A stretch of 64,000 bases of DNA, from positions 2,604,001-2,668,000 of the forward strand of contig JASGHP010000001.1 of NCBI GenBank assembly GCA_047602295.1, in the 5' to 3' direction. Of the stretch, positions 25,996-33,801 are shown piece after piece. The notes below the pieces were generated by a model. That model was not told the DNA's origin, did no database searches, and worked only from the letters and a program-made list of their open reading frames with translations. The translations under genes and the position numbers were made by a program. This stretch comes from JACMLD01 sp047602295. GTDB taxonomy: Bacteria; Bacteroidota; Bacteroidia; Chitinophagales; Chitinophagaceae. The stretch's first letter is position 1; each line of letters begins with the position of its first letter.

Positions 25996-26970
25996 TTAAA
26001 AGCCTTTTGGAGCCTGCTTTGTTTCCATATGGGCTTTGTATTTCCTGAACGCTTCCACAATATCAGTTACCACTTCTTCCTGTCCTTTATTGCTGTTAAG
26101 GTATTCTTCTTCTTCTTTGTTTGTTAAAAAACCTGTTTCTATCAATATGCTGGGCATGCCTGTAGCCTGCAAAACCTGTATACCCACATCGCGTTGTTTT
26201 ACACCATAGCTTATACGGCCACTGTTTTTAAACTCATCTTCTACATAAGTAGAAAGCAAAACGCTGTTGGCAAGGAATTTCTTTTCATACAATTGTGTAC
26301 GTATCATCCATTCGGGAGAATGTGTATCAAAAGCTGCTGTCTCTGCCGTACTGTCTTCCAATACCTCGCCACTTTCGTTATCGCCAATAGCACCTGTTTT
26401 CTGATCTTGTTTGCCAGCTTTCCACACATAGGTTTCTGTACCAATTCTTGTATTCTTTACCCAATAAGATTCGTAAATGGGTTCGTTAACTGTTTTTTTG
26501 CGTTTCTTTTTACCCTTGCCAACCATAATGGTTTTCTTTCTATGGCCTACAATGCGTTTCAGGTAATAACCACCAGCGGGTTGTGGTGTGGCATTGCAGT
26601 GGATGCTAATGAATATATCACCTTTGGCATCATTGGCTATTTTAGCACGGTTGTGCAAGTCGTCACGTAAGTTAGTAGCGCCACCTGCACAAGCATCAGT
26701 GGTACGGGTGTATACCACTTTTACATCGGGGAAAGCCGTTTTAATGGCTTCACCCAACTTAAGCGCAATTTCCAGCGTAACATTTTTTTCCAGCGAGACC
26801 AATCCCTTGCAACCGGAATATTGAGCACCATGACCAGGATCTATTACCACTGTTTTAATAGCAACCAGTTTGCCTGATCTGCCATTGCCAGGATTATTAT
26901 TTGTAGTAAATGCCGATAAAGAAAATAGTAACGCACTAATGCAAGTAAAAACAAAAATTTTTTTCATCAC
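25996..26970 (-). CDS. N-acetylmuramoyl-L-alanine amidase (Amidase_3)
   Basis: A 324-residue zinc amidase that cuts the bond between MurNAc and the stem peptide. The signal peptide is MMKKIFVFTCISALLFSLSA. Zinc ligands are His47 in VIDPGHGAQ, Glu61 in SLEKNVTLEIA and His124 in ISIHCNA. The catalytic Glu278 lies in SILIETGFLTN. Between the third ligand and the C-terminal half there is an extra, Lys-rich segment (about residues 132-220, with VGKGKKKRKKT). A related insert is common in Bacteroidota homologues and may be regulatory. It is divergent from LptD and next to the MlaD/OstA genes. The gene has its own terminator. Confidence 0.93.
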   Translation of the reverse strand: MMKKIFVFTCISALLFSLSAFTTNNNPGNGRSGKLVAIKTVVIDPGHGAQYSGCKGLVSLEKNVTLEIALKLGEAIKTAFPDVKVVYTRTTDACAGGATNLRDDLHNRAKIANDAKGDIFISIHCNATPQPAGGYYLKRIVGHRKKTIMVGKGKKKRKKTVNEPIYESYWVKNTRIGTETYVWKAGKQDQKTGAIGDNESGEVLEDSTAETAAFDTHSPEWMIRTQLYEKKFLANSVLLSTYVEDEFKNSGRISYGVKQRDVGIQVLQATGMPSILIETGFLTNKEEEEYLNSNKGQEEVVTDIVEAFRKYKAHMETKQAPKGF

Positions 26971-27029
26971 GCAATAAAAAACTTTTTATGGGTTTGATAA
27001 TCTTCACATTATCTTATAGGGTGAAGCCT

Positions 27030-27037
27030 TATTTTTG
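27030..27037 (+). promoter_or_regulatory. -7 promoter box of lptD
   Basis: TATTTTTG at 27030-27037 matches TAnnTTTG and lies 14 bases before the LptD start codon at 27052, so the leader should be very short. Confidence 0.45.
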
Positions 27038-27051
27038 CCTCAATTGTAATC

Positions 27052-29787
27052 ATGAACAACAATTCCAAAGGTAACTCAAAATACATTGTAGCCATTGCCC
27101 TGGCGGTAATGTTTTGCAGTATAACGTTGTTCAGTGCTTCAAATTATCCTCCTTCACTAGTTTTTTACAGTCCTTTAACTTCTGCAGAAGATACAGTTCC
27201 AAAACCACCTGCAGCAAAAGATACTATACCACACCGCCCCGGAGATAGTACACTTGTAAAGGATAGTACCGGAAAAGTTATTCATAAAACTGATACCATC
27301 GACATTAAAGTTTCTAAAGATTCGCTGGATGCGCCGGTTTCTTACCAGGCTTCCGACTCTATGGTGATGGATGTGCCGCAAAAAAAGATATGGTTGTACA
27401 ATGAGGCCAAGGTAAATTATAAAGACATCAAGCTGGATGCTGGTATCATCAACCTCGACCAGGGCAACCAAAATGTGTATGGCTATTATTTTTTGGATAC
27501 AGCTGGCAAAAGGGTAGGCATCCCCAAGTTTGTACAGGGCGAGAACAATATGATTTCTGATAGCATGGCCTTTAATTTTAAATCTCAAAAAGGCATTACT
27601 GCTAACAGTTATACCAACCAGGAGGAAATGTTTGTGCATGCAGAAAAGATGAAAAAGTTTTCACCTAATGAATATTATGCATTGCGCGGCACTTTTACTA
27701 CATGCGATTTGGATACACCTCACTTTGCTTTCCGTGTCAAAAAAATGAAACTGGTAAACCAAAAGCTGGCAGTAACAGGTCCCATACACCCCGAGTTTGA
27801 AGGAGTTCCCATTCCTTTTTACCTGCCTTTTGGTTTTTTCCCTTTATCTACCGGCAGGCATTCTGGTTTGCTGGCTCCACAGTTTACAGCGAACGATCAG
27901 TTTGGTATAGGTTTAGAAAATGGCGGTTACTATAAAGTATTAAACGATTATTTTGACGTGATGCTGCGCGGCGATATTTACTCATACGGAGGTTATCGCA
28001 TTAATGTAACGCCCACCTATAGGGTCAGGTACAGGTACCAGGGTTCGCTAACTTTTAGTTATCAGAACACCCGTATACTTAGCAATTTTGGTACAAAAGA
28101 ATTTACTTCTAATAAAAGTTTTAACCTAACCTGGAGCCATAGCGTAGACAGTAAAGCAAGACCAGGGCAGTCTTTTTCTGCCAGTGTAAACGCAGGTTCT
28201 ACCAAATACAATCAATACCTTACTACCAACCCTACACGCAGTTATCAAAACCAGTTGAGTTCTTCCATTGCCTATTCAAAAAACTGGAACAATAAATATA
28301 ATCTTACTGTAACGGCCAACCATAACCAGAACAACAACAGCGGACTTATCAATTTTAACCTACCTACAGTTGGCTTTACCGTAAATACTTTATACCCCTT
28401 ACAGAAAAAAGAACTGGTAGGCACACCCAAATGGTGGGAGAAGCTGGGTATTGGGCTTAATACCAATATTGCCAACCAGGCATCTATTTACGATTCGCTG
28501 TTTAGTTTTAAACGTTTGCTGGATACTACGCAATGGGGTGCACAACATAGCATACCTATTAGTATTGCATTGCCGGCATTAGGCCCATTCCAGATAGCAC
28601 CCGGTGTTTCTTACCGTGAAAACTGGTATTCAAGAAGAATAGAACGTCGCTTTAATAAAACTGCAGATAGTCTTGAAAACATCGTGAACCACGGTTTCTA
28701 TCGCTCAGAAGATGTGTCTTTCAGTATTGGTTTGAATACTGCTTTATTTGGCATGCATGAATTTGGAAAGACAAGTCATATAGCAGCCATCCGGCACGTT
28801 GTACGTCCTACTGTTAGTGCAAGTTATAATCCTGGTCTTGCAAAGAATGATTATTATCAACCTGATATTGATAATAAAGGAACAAAGTCGCCAACTTATC
28901 TCTCTTATTATGATGGCAGCATTTACGGATCGCTTACACGCCAGAAATTTGGTGGACTTAGTTTTGGTTTAGATAATAACCTGGAGATGAAAGTGCGTTC
29001 TAAAAAAGATACCACCGATGGGGGTATGAAAAAAGTAAAACTGATTGATGGCTTTGGCTTTAATGGCAGTTATAATTTTATGGCTGATTCTTTCAAGCTT
29101 TCCAATATGTCGCTCTATTTGCGCAGCACACTGTTTGAGAAAATAAATATCACAGCAGGAGCTAACCTGGATCCTTATCAACGTGATACACTTGGAAGAC
29201 CGGTAAACGCATTGGCATGGAGTGGCTTAAACGGGCAAAAAATAAGTCTTGGTAGAATAACATCGGGCAATGTGGCTGTATCAACTTCGTTTAAAAGTAA
29301 GCCCAAGGATAAGAAGCTGGATTCAGCGCAAAACTCTGCATTCTCCAATGCACAAAACAATCAAAGACCGCTTACGCTGGAAGAGCAACAGGCTCAGCTA
29401 ACATATATACGCAACAACCCTGCTGAGTTTGCAGACTTTAATATTGACTGGTCTGTTAACCTTTCTTACTCGCTCAATTTTACGCGGACGCTTACCACAG
29501 ATCTGAAGAGTTACCAAACCATTATTAATTCTAACGTAAATGTAAGCGGCGATTTTAATCTTACCCCTCAATGGAAAGTTGGCATGAGCACCTACTACGA
29601 TTTTAATGGATCGGGGTTACAAAACGTAAGCGCTTTTATATCGCGCAACCTGCATTGTTGGCAAATGTCCATCAATGTATACTCGGGCACTACCAAAGGA
29701 TTTAATATTACCATCAGCCCCAAAGCAGGCTTATTGAGAGACCTGAAAATTAACCGGTCAAGGTATTTCTATAATGGAGCGTACTAA
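27052..29787 (+). CDS. lptD: LPS-assembly protein LptD-like outer-membrane protein
   Basis: A 911-residue protein. After an N-terminal hydrophobic segment and a Pro/Asp/Thr-rich stretch (about residues 45-90) there is an OstA-like beta-jellyroll (about 95-260; IWLYNEAKVNYKDIKLDAG, GTFTTCDLDTPHFAF). The conserved LptD block VPIPFYLPFGFFPLSTGRHS marks the start of the large beta-barrel that fills the rest and ends near KINRSRYFYNGAY. LptD inserts lipopolysaccharide into the outer leaflet. In E. coli it partners with LptE; no LptE gene is adjacent. The cluster with OstA-like, MlaD and amidase genes supports a role in envelope assembly. Confidence 0.85.
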   Translation: MNNNSKGNSKYIVAIALAVMFCSITLFSASNYPPSLVFYSPLTSAEDTVPKPPAAKDTIPHRPGDSTLVKDSTGKVIHKTDTIDIKVSKDSLDAPVSYQASDSMVMDVPQKKIWLYNEAKVNYKDIKLDAGIINLDQGNQNVYGYYFLDTAGKRVGIPKFVQGENNMISDSMAFNFKSQKGITANSYTNQEEMFVHAEKMKKFSPNEYYALRGTFTTCDLDTPHFAFRVKKMKLVNQKLAVTGPIHPEFEGVPIPFYLPFGFFPLSTGRHSGLLAPQFTANDQFGIGLENGGYYKVLNDYFDVMLRGDIYSYGGYRINVTPTYRVRYRYQGSLTFSYQNTRILSNFGTKEFTSNKSFNLTWSHSVDSKARPGQSFSASVNAGSTKYNQYLTTNPTRSYQNQLSSSIAYSKNWNNKYNLTVTANHNQNNNSGLINFNLPTVGFTVNTLYPLQKKELVGTPKWWEKLGIGLNTNIANQASIYDSLFSFKRLLDTTQWGAQHSIPISIALPALGPFQIAPGVSYRENWYSRRIERRFNKTADSLENIVNHGFYRSEDVSFSIGLNTALFGMHEFGKTSHIAAIRHVVRPTVSASYNPGLAKNDYYQPDIDNKGTKSPTYLSYYDGSIYGSLTRQKFGGLSFGLDNNLEMKVRSKKDTTDGGMKKVKLIDGFGFNGSYNFMADSFKLSNMSLYLRSTLFEKINITAGANLDPYQRDTLGRPVNALAWSGLNGQKISLGRITSGNVAVSTSFKSKPKDKKLDSAQNSAFSNAQNNQRPLTLEEQQAQLTYIRNNPAEFADFNIDWSVNLSYSLNFTRTLTTDLKSYQTIINSNVNVSGDFNLTPQWKVGMSTYYDFNGSGLQNVSAFISRNLHCWQMSINVYSGTTKGFNITISPKAGLLRDLKINRSRYFYNGAY

Positions 29788-29788
29788 T

Positions 29789-29824
29789 AAATGTGAAAAT
29801 GTGATGAATGTGATAAATGTGAAA
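29789..29824. repeat. Short nonamer direct repeat after lptD
   Basis: Tandem copies aatgtgatg (29798-29806), aatgtgata (29807-29815) and aatgtgaaa (29816-29824), preceded by a shorter aatgtgaa. The period is nine, unlike the seven-base tracts elsewhere. Confidence 0.6.
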
Positions 29825-29898
29825 ATGAGAGATGCCTGATGTCCGATTTGTGTATGTTATGGCAGGTTTGTCATCAGGCACAAAGCTCACAACCAATA

Positions 29899-29940
29899 AC
29901 TTTTTTAACTCCCACTAGCTACTCGCTATTCACCACTTAC
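29899..29940. repeat. Heptad repeat tract between lptD and plsC
   Basis: In-phase units from 29906 read taactcc, cactagc, tactcgc, tattcac, cacttac. The tract runs to the 3' end of the plsC-like gene. Confidence 0.6.
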
Positions 29941-30668
29941 TTATCGTTTGCGACATAGTAATCACTCATTATTTGAAACAATCTTGCTTTCAGGCTTTCA
30001 ACGGTATCATCTTCTTTAATAGCTATTGCTGGAAGGAAATGCATTTTCATGCGATGAGGAAACAGTGAGAATACCGGCTTCTCCGGCATTACTTTACGGC
30101 TGTTGAAAATAAGAGCAGGTAATAATGATTTGCGGGTAGCAATTGCTAATCTGAATGCGCCATCGTGAAATGATTTTAAAGGCTCATCAGTTCTGTTACG
30201 CGTGCCTTCAGGATAAATGCACATGTGCAGCCCCATGTTTAAAATGTTTTTCATGCTGGTAAAGCTTTCTCGGCGACTGGCTTCGCTTTTGCGGTCTACT
30301 AATACGCTGCCCATTTTATACAACATGCCAAACACCGGTGTCTTTGCAAGTTCTGCCTTTGCGATGGTTTTATTGCCGCCGGGTATACCAGGAGAAGAAA
30401 CCGGCACATCTATAAACGCATTGTGGTTGCACAGTACAATATAATTTTGTCCTTTAATAAAATTTTCTTTGCCGCGTATGGTTACAGGGCATCCAATTAA
30501 AGGCATATAGATCCCCATCCATATACGCGAAGCTGCAATAAAATTGATGGTGCGTTTAGGTTCTTTGCGACGAGAGATAATAATAAACGGAATCATAAAG
30601 AGCAACATCGTAACTACAAACCAAATTAATCCCCATGTTGCCCAGATGCGACCAAAAATTGCTTTCAT
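29937..30668 (-). CDS. plsC: 1-acyl-sn-glycerol-3-phosphate acyltransferase (PlsC-like)
   Basis: A 243-residue membrane-bound acyltransferase. One or two N-terminal helices (IWATWGLIWFVVTMLLFMIPF) precede the catalytic motif NHNAFID (HX4D). The second conserved motif, for binding phosphate, is YPEGTRNR. The enzyme would transfer a fatty acyl chain to lysophosphatidic acid to give phosphatidic acid. The intervening block KAELAKTPVFGMLYKMGSV also fits the family. It lies downstream of ung in the same direction with an 86-base spacer largely made of heptad repeats. Confidence 0.9.
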   Translation of the reverse strand: MKAIFGRIWATWGLIWFVVTMLLFMIPFIIISRRKEPKRTINFIAASRIWMGIYMPLIGCPVTIRGKENFIKGQNYIVLCNHNAFIDVPVSSPGIPGGNKTIAKAELAKTPVFGMLYKMGSVLVDRKSEASRRESFTSMKNILNMGLHMCIYPEGTRNRTDEPLKSFHDGAFRLAIATRKSLLPALIFNSRKVMPEKPVFSLFPHRMKMHFLPAIAIKEDDTVESLKARLFQIMSDYYVANDK

Positions 30669-30685
30669 GATATCAAAAGTAAAAT

Positions 30686-30755
30686 CGTGAGACGAGAAAC
30701 GTCAGGCGTGAACGAATCCAAATTACTAATTATTAATTACTAATTTCTAATTAAT
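30686..30755. repeat. Heptad repeat filling the plsC-ung spacer
   Basis: Ten contiguous seven-base units in phase: cgtgaga, cgagaaa, cgtcagg, cgtgaac, gaatcca, aattact, aattatt, aattact, aatttct, aattaat. The tract spans from 18 bases upstream of plsC up to the stop codon of ung. Confidence 0.8.
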
Positions 30756-31426
30756 TAAAGTTTCCAATCAATAGGATCAATTCCATTGCTTACCAGGTAT
30801 TGATTGGCTTTCGAGAAATGTTTGCAACCAAAGAAACCATTGTAAGCAGATAAAGGAGAAGGGTGTGCTGCTTTTAAAATATGATGCTTTGTTTCGTCTA
30901 TGAGTACCTGCTTTTCCTGTGCAAACTTGCCCCAAAGCAGGAATACGACGTTTTCTTTTTGATCAGAGATTTTTTTTATTACGGCATTGGTAAACTCTGC
31001 CCATCCACATTTTGCATGACTCATGGGCTCATTTGCACGTACAGTAAGCGATGCGTTTAACAACAGCATTCCTTGTTCTGCCCAATAAGTAAGGTTGCCA
31101 TTTGCTGGTATCGGTACTCCGATATCATCATGCAATTCTTTAAAAATATTTACCAAAGAAGGTGGCGCTGGTACACCATCTGGCACAGAAAAAGATAAAC
31201 CATGTGCTTGCCCTTTGCCATGATAAGGGTCCTGGCCCAGCAACACTACTTTTACTTTATCGAAAGGCGTTGTATTAAAAGCATTAAAAATGAGAGAACC
31301 TGGAGGATAAATAATTTTCCCGGCCATTTTTTCTGTGCGCAAAAAAGTAACAATTTGCAGGAAATAAGGCCTGGTAAACTCGTTTTTCAGAATTTCTTTC
31401 CAACCTTCTTCAATTTTTACATCCAT
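30755..31426 (-). CDS. ung: Uracil-DNA glycosylase
   Basis: A 223-residue family 1 enzyme, the usual length. The catalytic water-activating loop GQDPYHGKGQAHGLSFSVP is present, along with the Asn-containing uracil pocket LLLNASLTVR. The DNA-intercalating loop HPSPLSAYNGFFGCKHFS completes the active site. It removes uracil from DNA and starts base-excision repair. A promoter with -7 and -33 elements ends only four bases before the ATG, so the transcript may be leaderless. plsC follows in the same direction. Confidence 0.97.
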   Translation of the reverse strand: MDVKIEEGWKEILKNEFTRPYFLQIVTFLRTEKMAGKIIYPPGSLIFNAFNTTPFDKVKVVLLGQDPYHGKGQAHGLSFSVPDGVPAPPSLVNIFKELHDDIGVPIPANGNLTYWAEQGMLLLNASLTVRANEPMSHAKCGWAEFTNAVIKKISDQKENVVFLLWGKFAQEKQVLIDETKHHILKAAHPSPLSAYNGFFGCKHFSKANQYLVSNGIDPIDWKL

Positions 31427-31430
31427 GCAA

Positions 31431-31459
31431 CAAATATATAGCTAAACGAGATTTTACAA
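31431..31459 (-). promoter_or_regulatory. Probable promoter of ung
   Basis: The complement of 31431-31438 is TATATTTG (consensus TAnnTTTG). A TTG (complement of 31457-31459) lies 18 bases further upstream. The -7 box ends four bases before the start codon, placing the predicted transcription start at or next to the ATG. Confidence 0.55.
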
Positions 31460-31474
31460 TTAATGGCAATTCCT

Positions 31475-31506
31475 TTTGTCCGCCTCGTTGTTTTTTCGTT
31501 ATTTTG
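31475..31506 (+). promoter_or_regulatory. Candidate promoter of tRNA-Arg
   Basis: TTTG at 31475-31478 and TATTTTG at 31500-31506 are spaced by 21 bases, like a -33/-7 pair, and end 10 bases before the mature tRNA 5' end. The -7 box is one base shorter than the consensus. Confidence 0.4.
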
Positions 31507-31516
31507 CGCCCCTAAC

Positions 31517-31590
31517 GGCCCGGTAGCTCAGTTGAATAGAGCAACTGCCTTCTAAGCAGTAGGTCATTGGTTTGAATCCAATCCGGGTCA
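31517..31590 (+). tRNA. tRNA-Arg (anticodon TCT)
   Basis: A complete 74-base cloverleaf. The acceptor stem GGCCCGG (31517-31523) pairs with CCGGGTC (31583-31589), with one G-U pair. The D stem is GCTC/GAGC. The anticodon stem ACTGC/GCAGT encloses the loop CTTCTAA with anticodon TCT, which reads AGA. The T stem ATTGG/CCAAT encloses TTTGAAT. CCA is not encoded. An intrinsic terminator follows, and a tyrosine-integrase gene begins about 290 bases downstream, the usual arrangement when a mobile element has used the tRNA as its attachment site. Confidence 0.97.
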
Positions 31591-31616
31591 CTAAAACGGA
31601 CATCAAAAAATTTCAC

Positions 31617-31654
31617 AATCCAGCAAAACACTTGATTTTGCTGGATTTTTTGTT
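31617..31654 (+). terminator. Intrinsic terminator after tRNA-Arg
   Basis: Perfect 12-base arms AATCCAGCAAAA (31617-31628) and TTTTGCTGGATT (31636-31647) around a 7-base loop, followed by a T-rich tract TTTTGTTTTT. Confidence 0.88.
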
Positions 31655-31694
31655 TTTGGGGATGTCAAAAAGCGTCAAATAATATCATTATTCT

Positions 31695-31745
31695 GGTGAG
31701 CAATCCGGTGAGCAGAAAAATATCGGCAAAATCTGCTCACCGGAT
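31695..31745. repeat. Inverted and direct repeats between tRNA and integrase
   Basis: ATCCGGTGAGCAGA (31703-31716) and TCTGCTCACCGGAT (31732-31745) form a perfect 14-base inverted repeat with a 15-base loop. The core GGTGAGCA also occurs directly repeated at 31695-31702. Three copies of one 8-mer in 50 bases between the tRNA and an integrase gene look like arm-type binding sites for the recombinase or an excisionase. Confidence 0.6.
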
Positions 31746-31816
31746 CGAGCTCAAACCCGCGCCCAGCCTGCGTTTCAATAATGGAATTTTAACCAAAATC
31801 AGGTTTGAATCCTGCC

Positions 31817-31824
31817 TAATTTTG
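31817..31824 (+). promoter_or_regulatory. -7 promoter box of the integrase relic
   Basis: TAATTTTG at 31817-31824 matches TAnnTTTG, about 56 bases upstream of the ATG at 31881. No -33 element was seen at the right distance. Confidence 0.35.
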
Positions 31825-31880
31825 CTTCAGTTTCATCGATGTGAGTGAACCGGAATTTTTAAATTTTTAAAAAGTGAAAA

Positions 31881-32880
31881 ATGGAGACGAAACACAGTTT
31901 TGCGATCCTGTCCTTTATCAGGAAAAGGAATAGTAAGGATACGGAGGCGCCGGTGTATTTGCGGATTACAATTGAATCTAAGCGTGTAGAAATTTCAACG
32001 AAAACAATTGTCCCGGCGATAAAATGGGTGCCAGGCAAAGGTAGGGTAGCCGGAACGAGTGACGAAGTAAAGCGACTCAATGCCTCAATTGTGACTTTTG
32101 AACATCGCGTACGAGAAATCTATAACCGATTTATTGAACAAGGAAAATTGGTTACAGCTGAAAGCATCAGGAACGAATTATTTGGCCTGGACCATAAACA
32201 ACATTTGTTGTTGCAGGAGTTTAAAATAAAGCTTAAAAAATTAGAAGAAAGTATTGGATGCGGTTACGCGATAGGCACTGTAAAAAATTGGCGGGTTACT
32301 GCCGGTCATCTGGAAGAATTCATAAAAAAGCAATACAAAGTACATGATATTGCCTTTAAAAAACTCAAGTTAAAGTTTCTTACTGATTTTGACTTCTATG
32401 CAAGAACAAAATGGGGATGTGGCAACAATGCTGCATTAAAACACATTACACGTATTCGACAGGTGGTGCGCATCGCGCTTAGTAATGATTGGTTGGTAAA
32501 AGATCCGTTTATGAGTTTTTCGGGAAAAACTACGAAGACAAACAGGACGTTCTTAACGGCGCATGAATTAAAGCTGATTGAAACTAAAGAGATAAGTATT
32601 GAACGGCTTGGAAGAGTGAGAGATGTCCTTGTATTTTGTTGTTATACAGGACTCGCACACGTAGATGTCGGAAATCTCACAATTAATAACATAGTAGTGG
32701 GTATAGATGGAAAAAAATGGATCAATACTTTTAGGGGAAAAACAAATGAAAAATACAACATTCCATTATTATCAGGAGCATTGGCAATTTTGAGAAAGTA
32801 CCAGGCCCATCCAAACAACAATTCCCGAAATCTTCTTCCGGTTATCAGCAATATTAAAACAAACGCCTACCTAAAAGAAG
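31881..32880 (+). pseudogene. Truncated tyrosine recombinase (integrase), catalytic C-terminus missing
   Basis: The protein begins METKHSFAILSFIRKRN, with the Arm-type N-terminal domain common in Bacteroidota element integrases. A core-binding region follows (about residues 120-210), then the start of the catalytic domain: FCCYTGLAHVDVGNL and NLLPVISNIKTNAYLKE. After residue 333 the homology stops; the remaining 29 codons up to a stop at 32969 are the antisense of the neighbouring formamidase gene. The expected HxxR block and the nucleophilic Tyr are absent, so it cannot recombine DNA. Intact relatives are near 400 residues. It is the scar of an element that entered at the tRNA-Arg gene. Confidence 0.88.
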
Positions 32881-33443
32881 GGAGGAGCTACGCCCATGCT
32901 GCCAAAAAAAGGATGCAATGGTATATCGATACCGTCTGCAAAATGACCCAGCATTCGTTGCCTGTCTAATGGGATGATCATCATTTTCCGATCAAAGATT
33001 TCATCACTTAAAAAACCGCTTTGTCCTATTGCATTGTACCCGTAAGCGATCGGCAACTCAATAGATACAATTTTTACTTCCAGTACATCCCCCGGTTCGG
33101 CCTCTTCAATATAGATAGGCCCAGTAAGTACATGTCCGCCAGGGCCGCGATCTTTTACGGATTGAACTTGCTTTAGTTCCTTTTCTACCTGGTCAGCCGG
33201 AAGCCCGGCAGCTTGTAAACGTTCCGGGTTGGAAGTAATGAGTGTATGCACTTTTACAAAATCACCGGAATGAATCTTTAAGGCAGGAGGTGTTTCTGAC
33301 CAATAGTTGCCCCACACAACCGTCGAGTCTGTTGCTTCCAAAACATACGCATTATTGACTGTGCCTAATTTTTGGGCGTAAAGATGAGTTGTTGCTATTT
33401 GGAAAAAACATACAACGATTATAAAAACAAGGACCTGTTTCAT
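32871..33443 (-). pseudogene. Truncated secreted acetamidase/formamidase family protein
   Basis: The minus-strand frame gives 190 residues, starting with a signal peptide MKQVLVFIIVVCFFQIATT (ending YAQ). The body is typical of the FmdA/AmdA family: PALKIHSGDFVKVHTL, KDRGPGGHVLTGPIYIEEAE, GDVLEVKIVSIELP. It stops two residues after the conserved block HPFFGSMGVAPP, which in intact relatives lies about mid-protein (full length roughly 300 or more). The last codons and stop come from the integrase relic on the other strand. The catalytic domain is incomplete, so the gene is most likely non-functional. Confidence 0.82.
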
Positions 33444-33513
33444 TGCACCAGCGATTTTTACTATTTTTTCTATGTTTCACTAATATAGGTGATTTCGTTG
33501 TGGCTTTTGGCTA

Positions 33514-33532
33514 ACCAGAAAATTATTCTGGT
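33514..33532. repeat. Small inverted repeat
   Basis: ACCAGAA (33514-33520) and TTCTGGT (33526-33532) with a 5-base spacer. It lies upstream of the formamidase relic and has no T-tract, so it is more like an operator than a terminator. Confidence 0.4.
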
Positions 33533-33615
33533 GTAATATAAATACACTTCAATAGGTTGTCCGCCATTTGGGGAAGATTATCGGCTGACGCCGACGCTTA
33601 TAGTGTTCAAAAAAA

Positions 33616-33732
33616 ATGAAAGCAACGGCCAAAGAAATCGGTCTGCGCAAAATCCTGGGCGCTTCCACGGCTACACTTGCAGCGCTTTTGATGGGTATTT
33701 TTACTGACAGGTATTGGCGCACTCATCACTAA
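33616..33732 (+). pseudogene. Fragment of an FtsX/MacB-type ABC permease
   Basis: A 38-codon frame reads MKATAKEIGLRKILGASTAT, then LAALLMG. It matches the conserved EIGIRKxLGAS loop near the C-terminal end of MacB/FtsX-family permeases (compare KEIGIRKVIGAS in the intact permease at 56892-59522). Nothing on either side continues the homology, so it is a leftover piece of a deleted gene. Confidence 0.7.
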
Positions 33733-33738
33733 TATTAA

Positions 33739-33801
33739 ACCCTGTTGGGTATAAAAATGAAGGACTTGTTAGCAATATACCCTATTGGGTATAAAAAATG
33801 A
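33739..33801 (+). promoter_or_regulatory. Duplicated operator-like palindrome
   Basis: Two copies of ACCCTRTTGGGTATAAAAA lie at 33739 and 33779, exactly 40 bases apart. The second extends to the palindrome TATACCC-TATT-GGGTATA (33776-33793). Palindromes of this kind before a short gene suggest a repressor site, as in toxin-antitoxin promoters, but no repressor gene is adjacent. Confidence 0.5.

Noticed and set aside
31802..31812. GGTTTGAATCC repeats 11 bases of the tRNA-Arg T arm and could be a partial att duplicate
   Set aside because: Only 11 bases match, with no extension toward the tRNA 3' end, and it lies inside the integrase promoter region; chance or a generic T-loop-like word is as likely.
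32880..32969. The last 29 codons of the integrase frame as a genuine novel C-terminus
   Set aside because: They are exactly antisense to the conserved formamidase block HPFFGSMGVAPP, so they are a read-through into foreign sequence.
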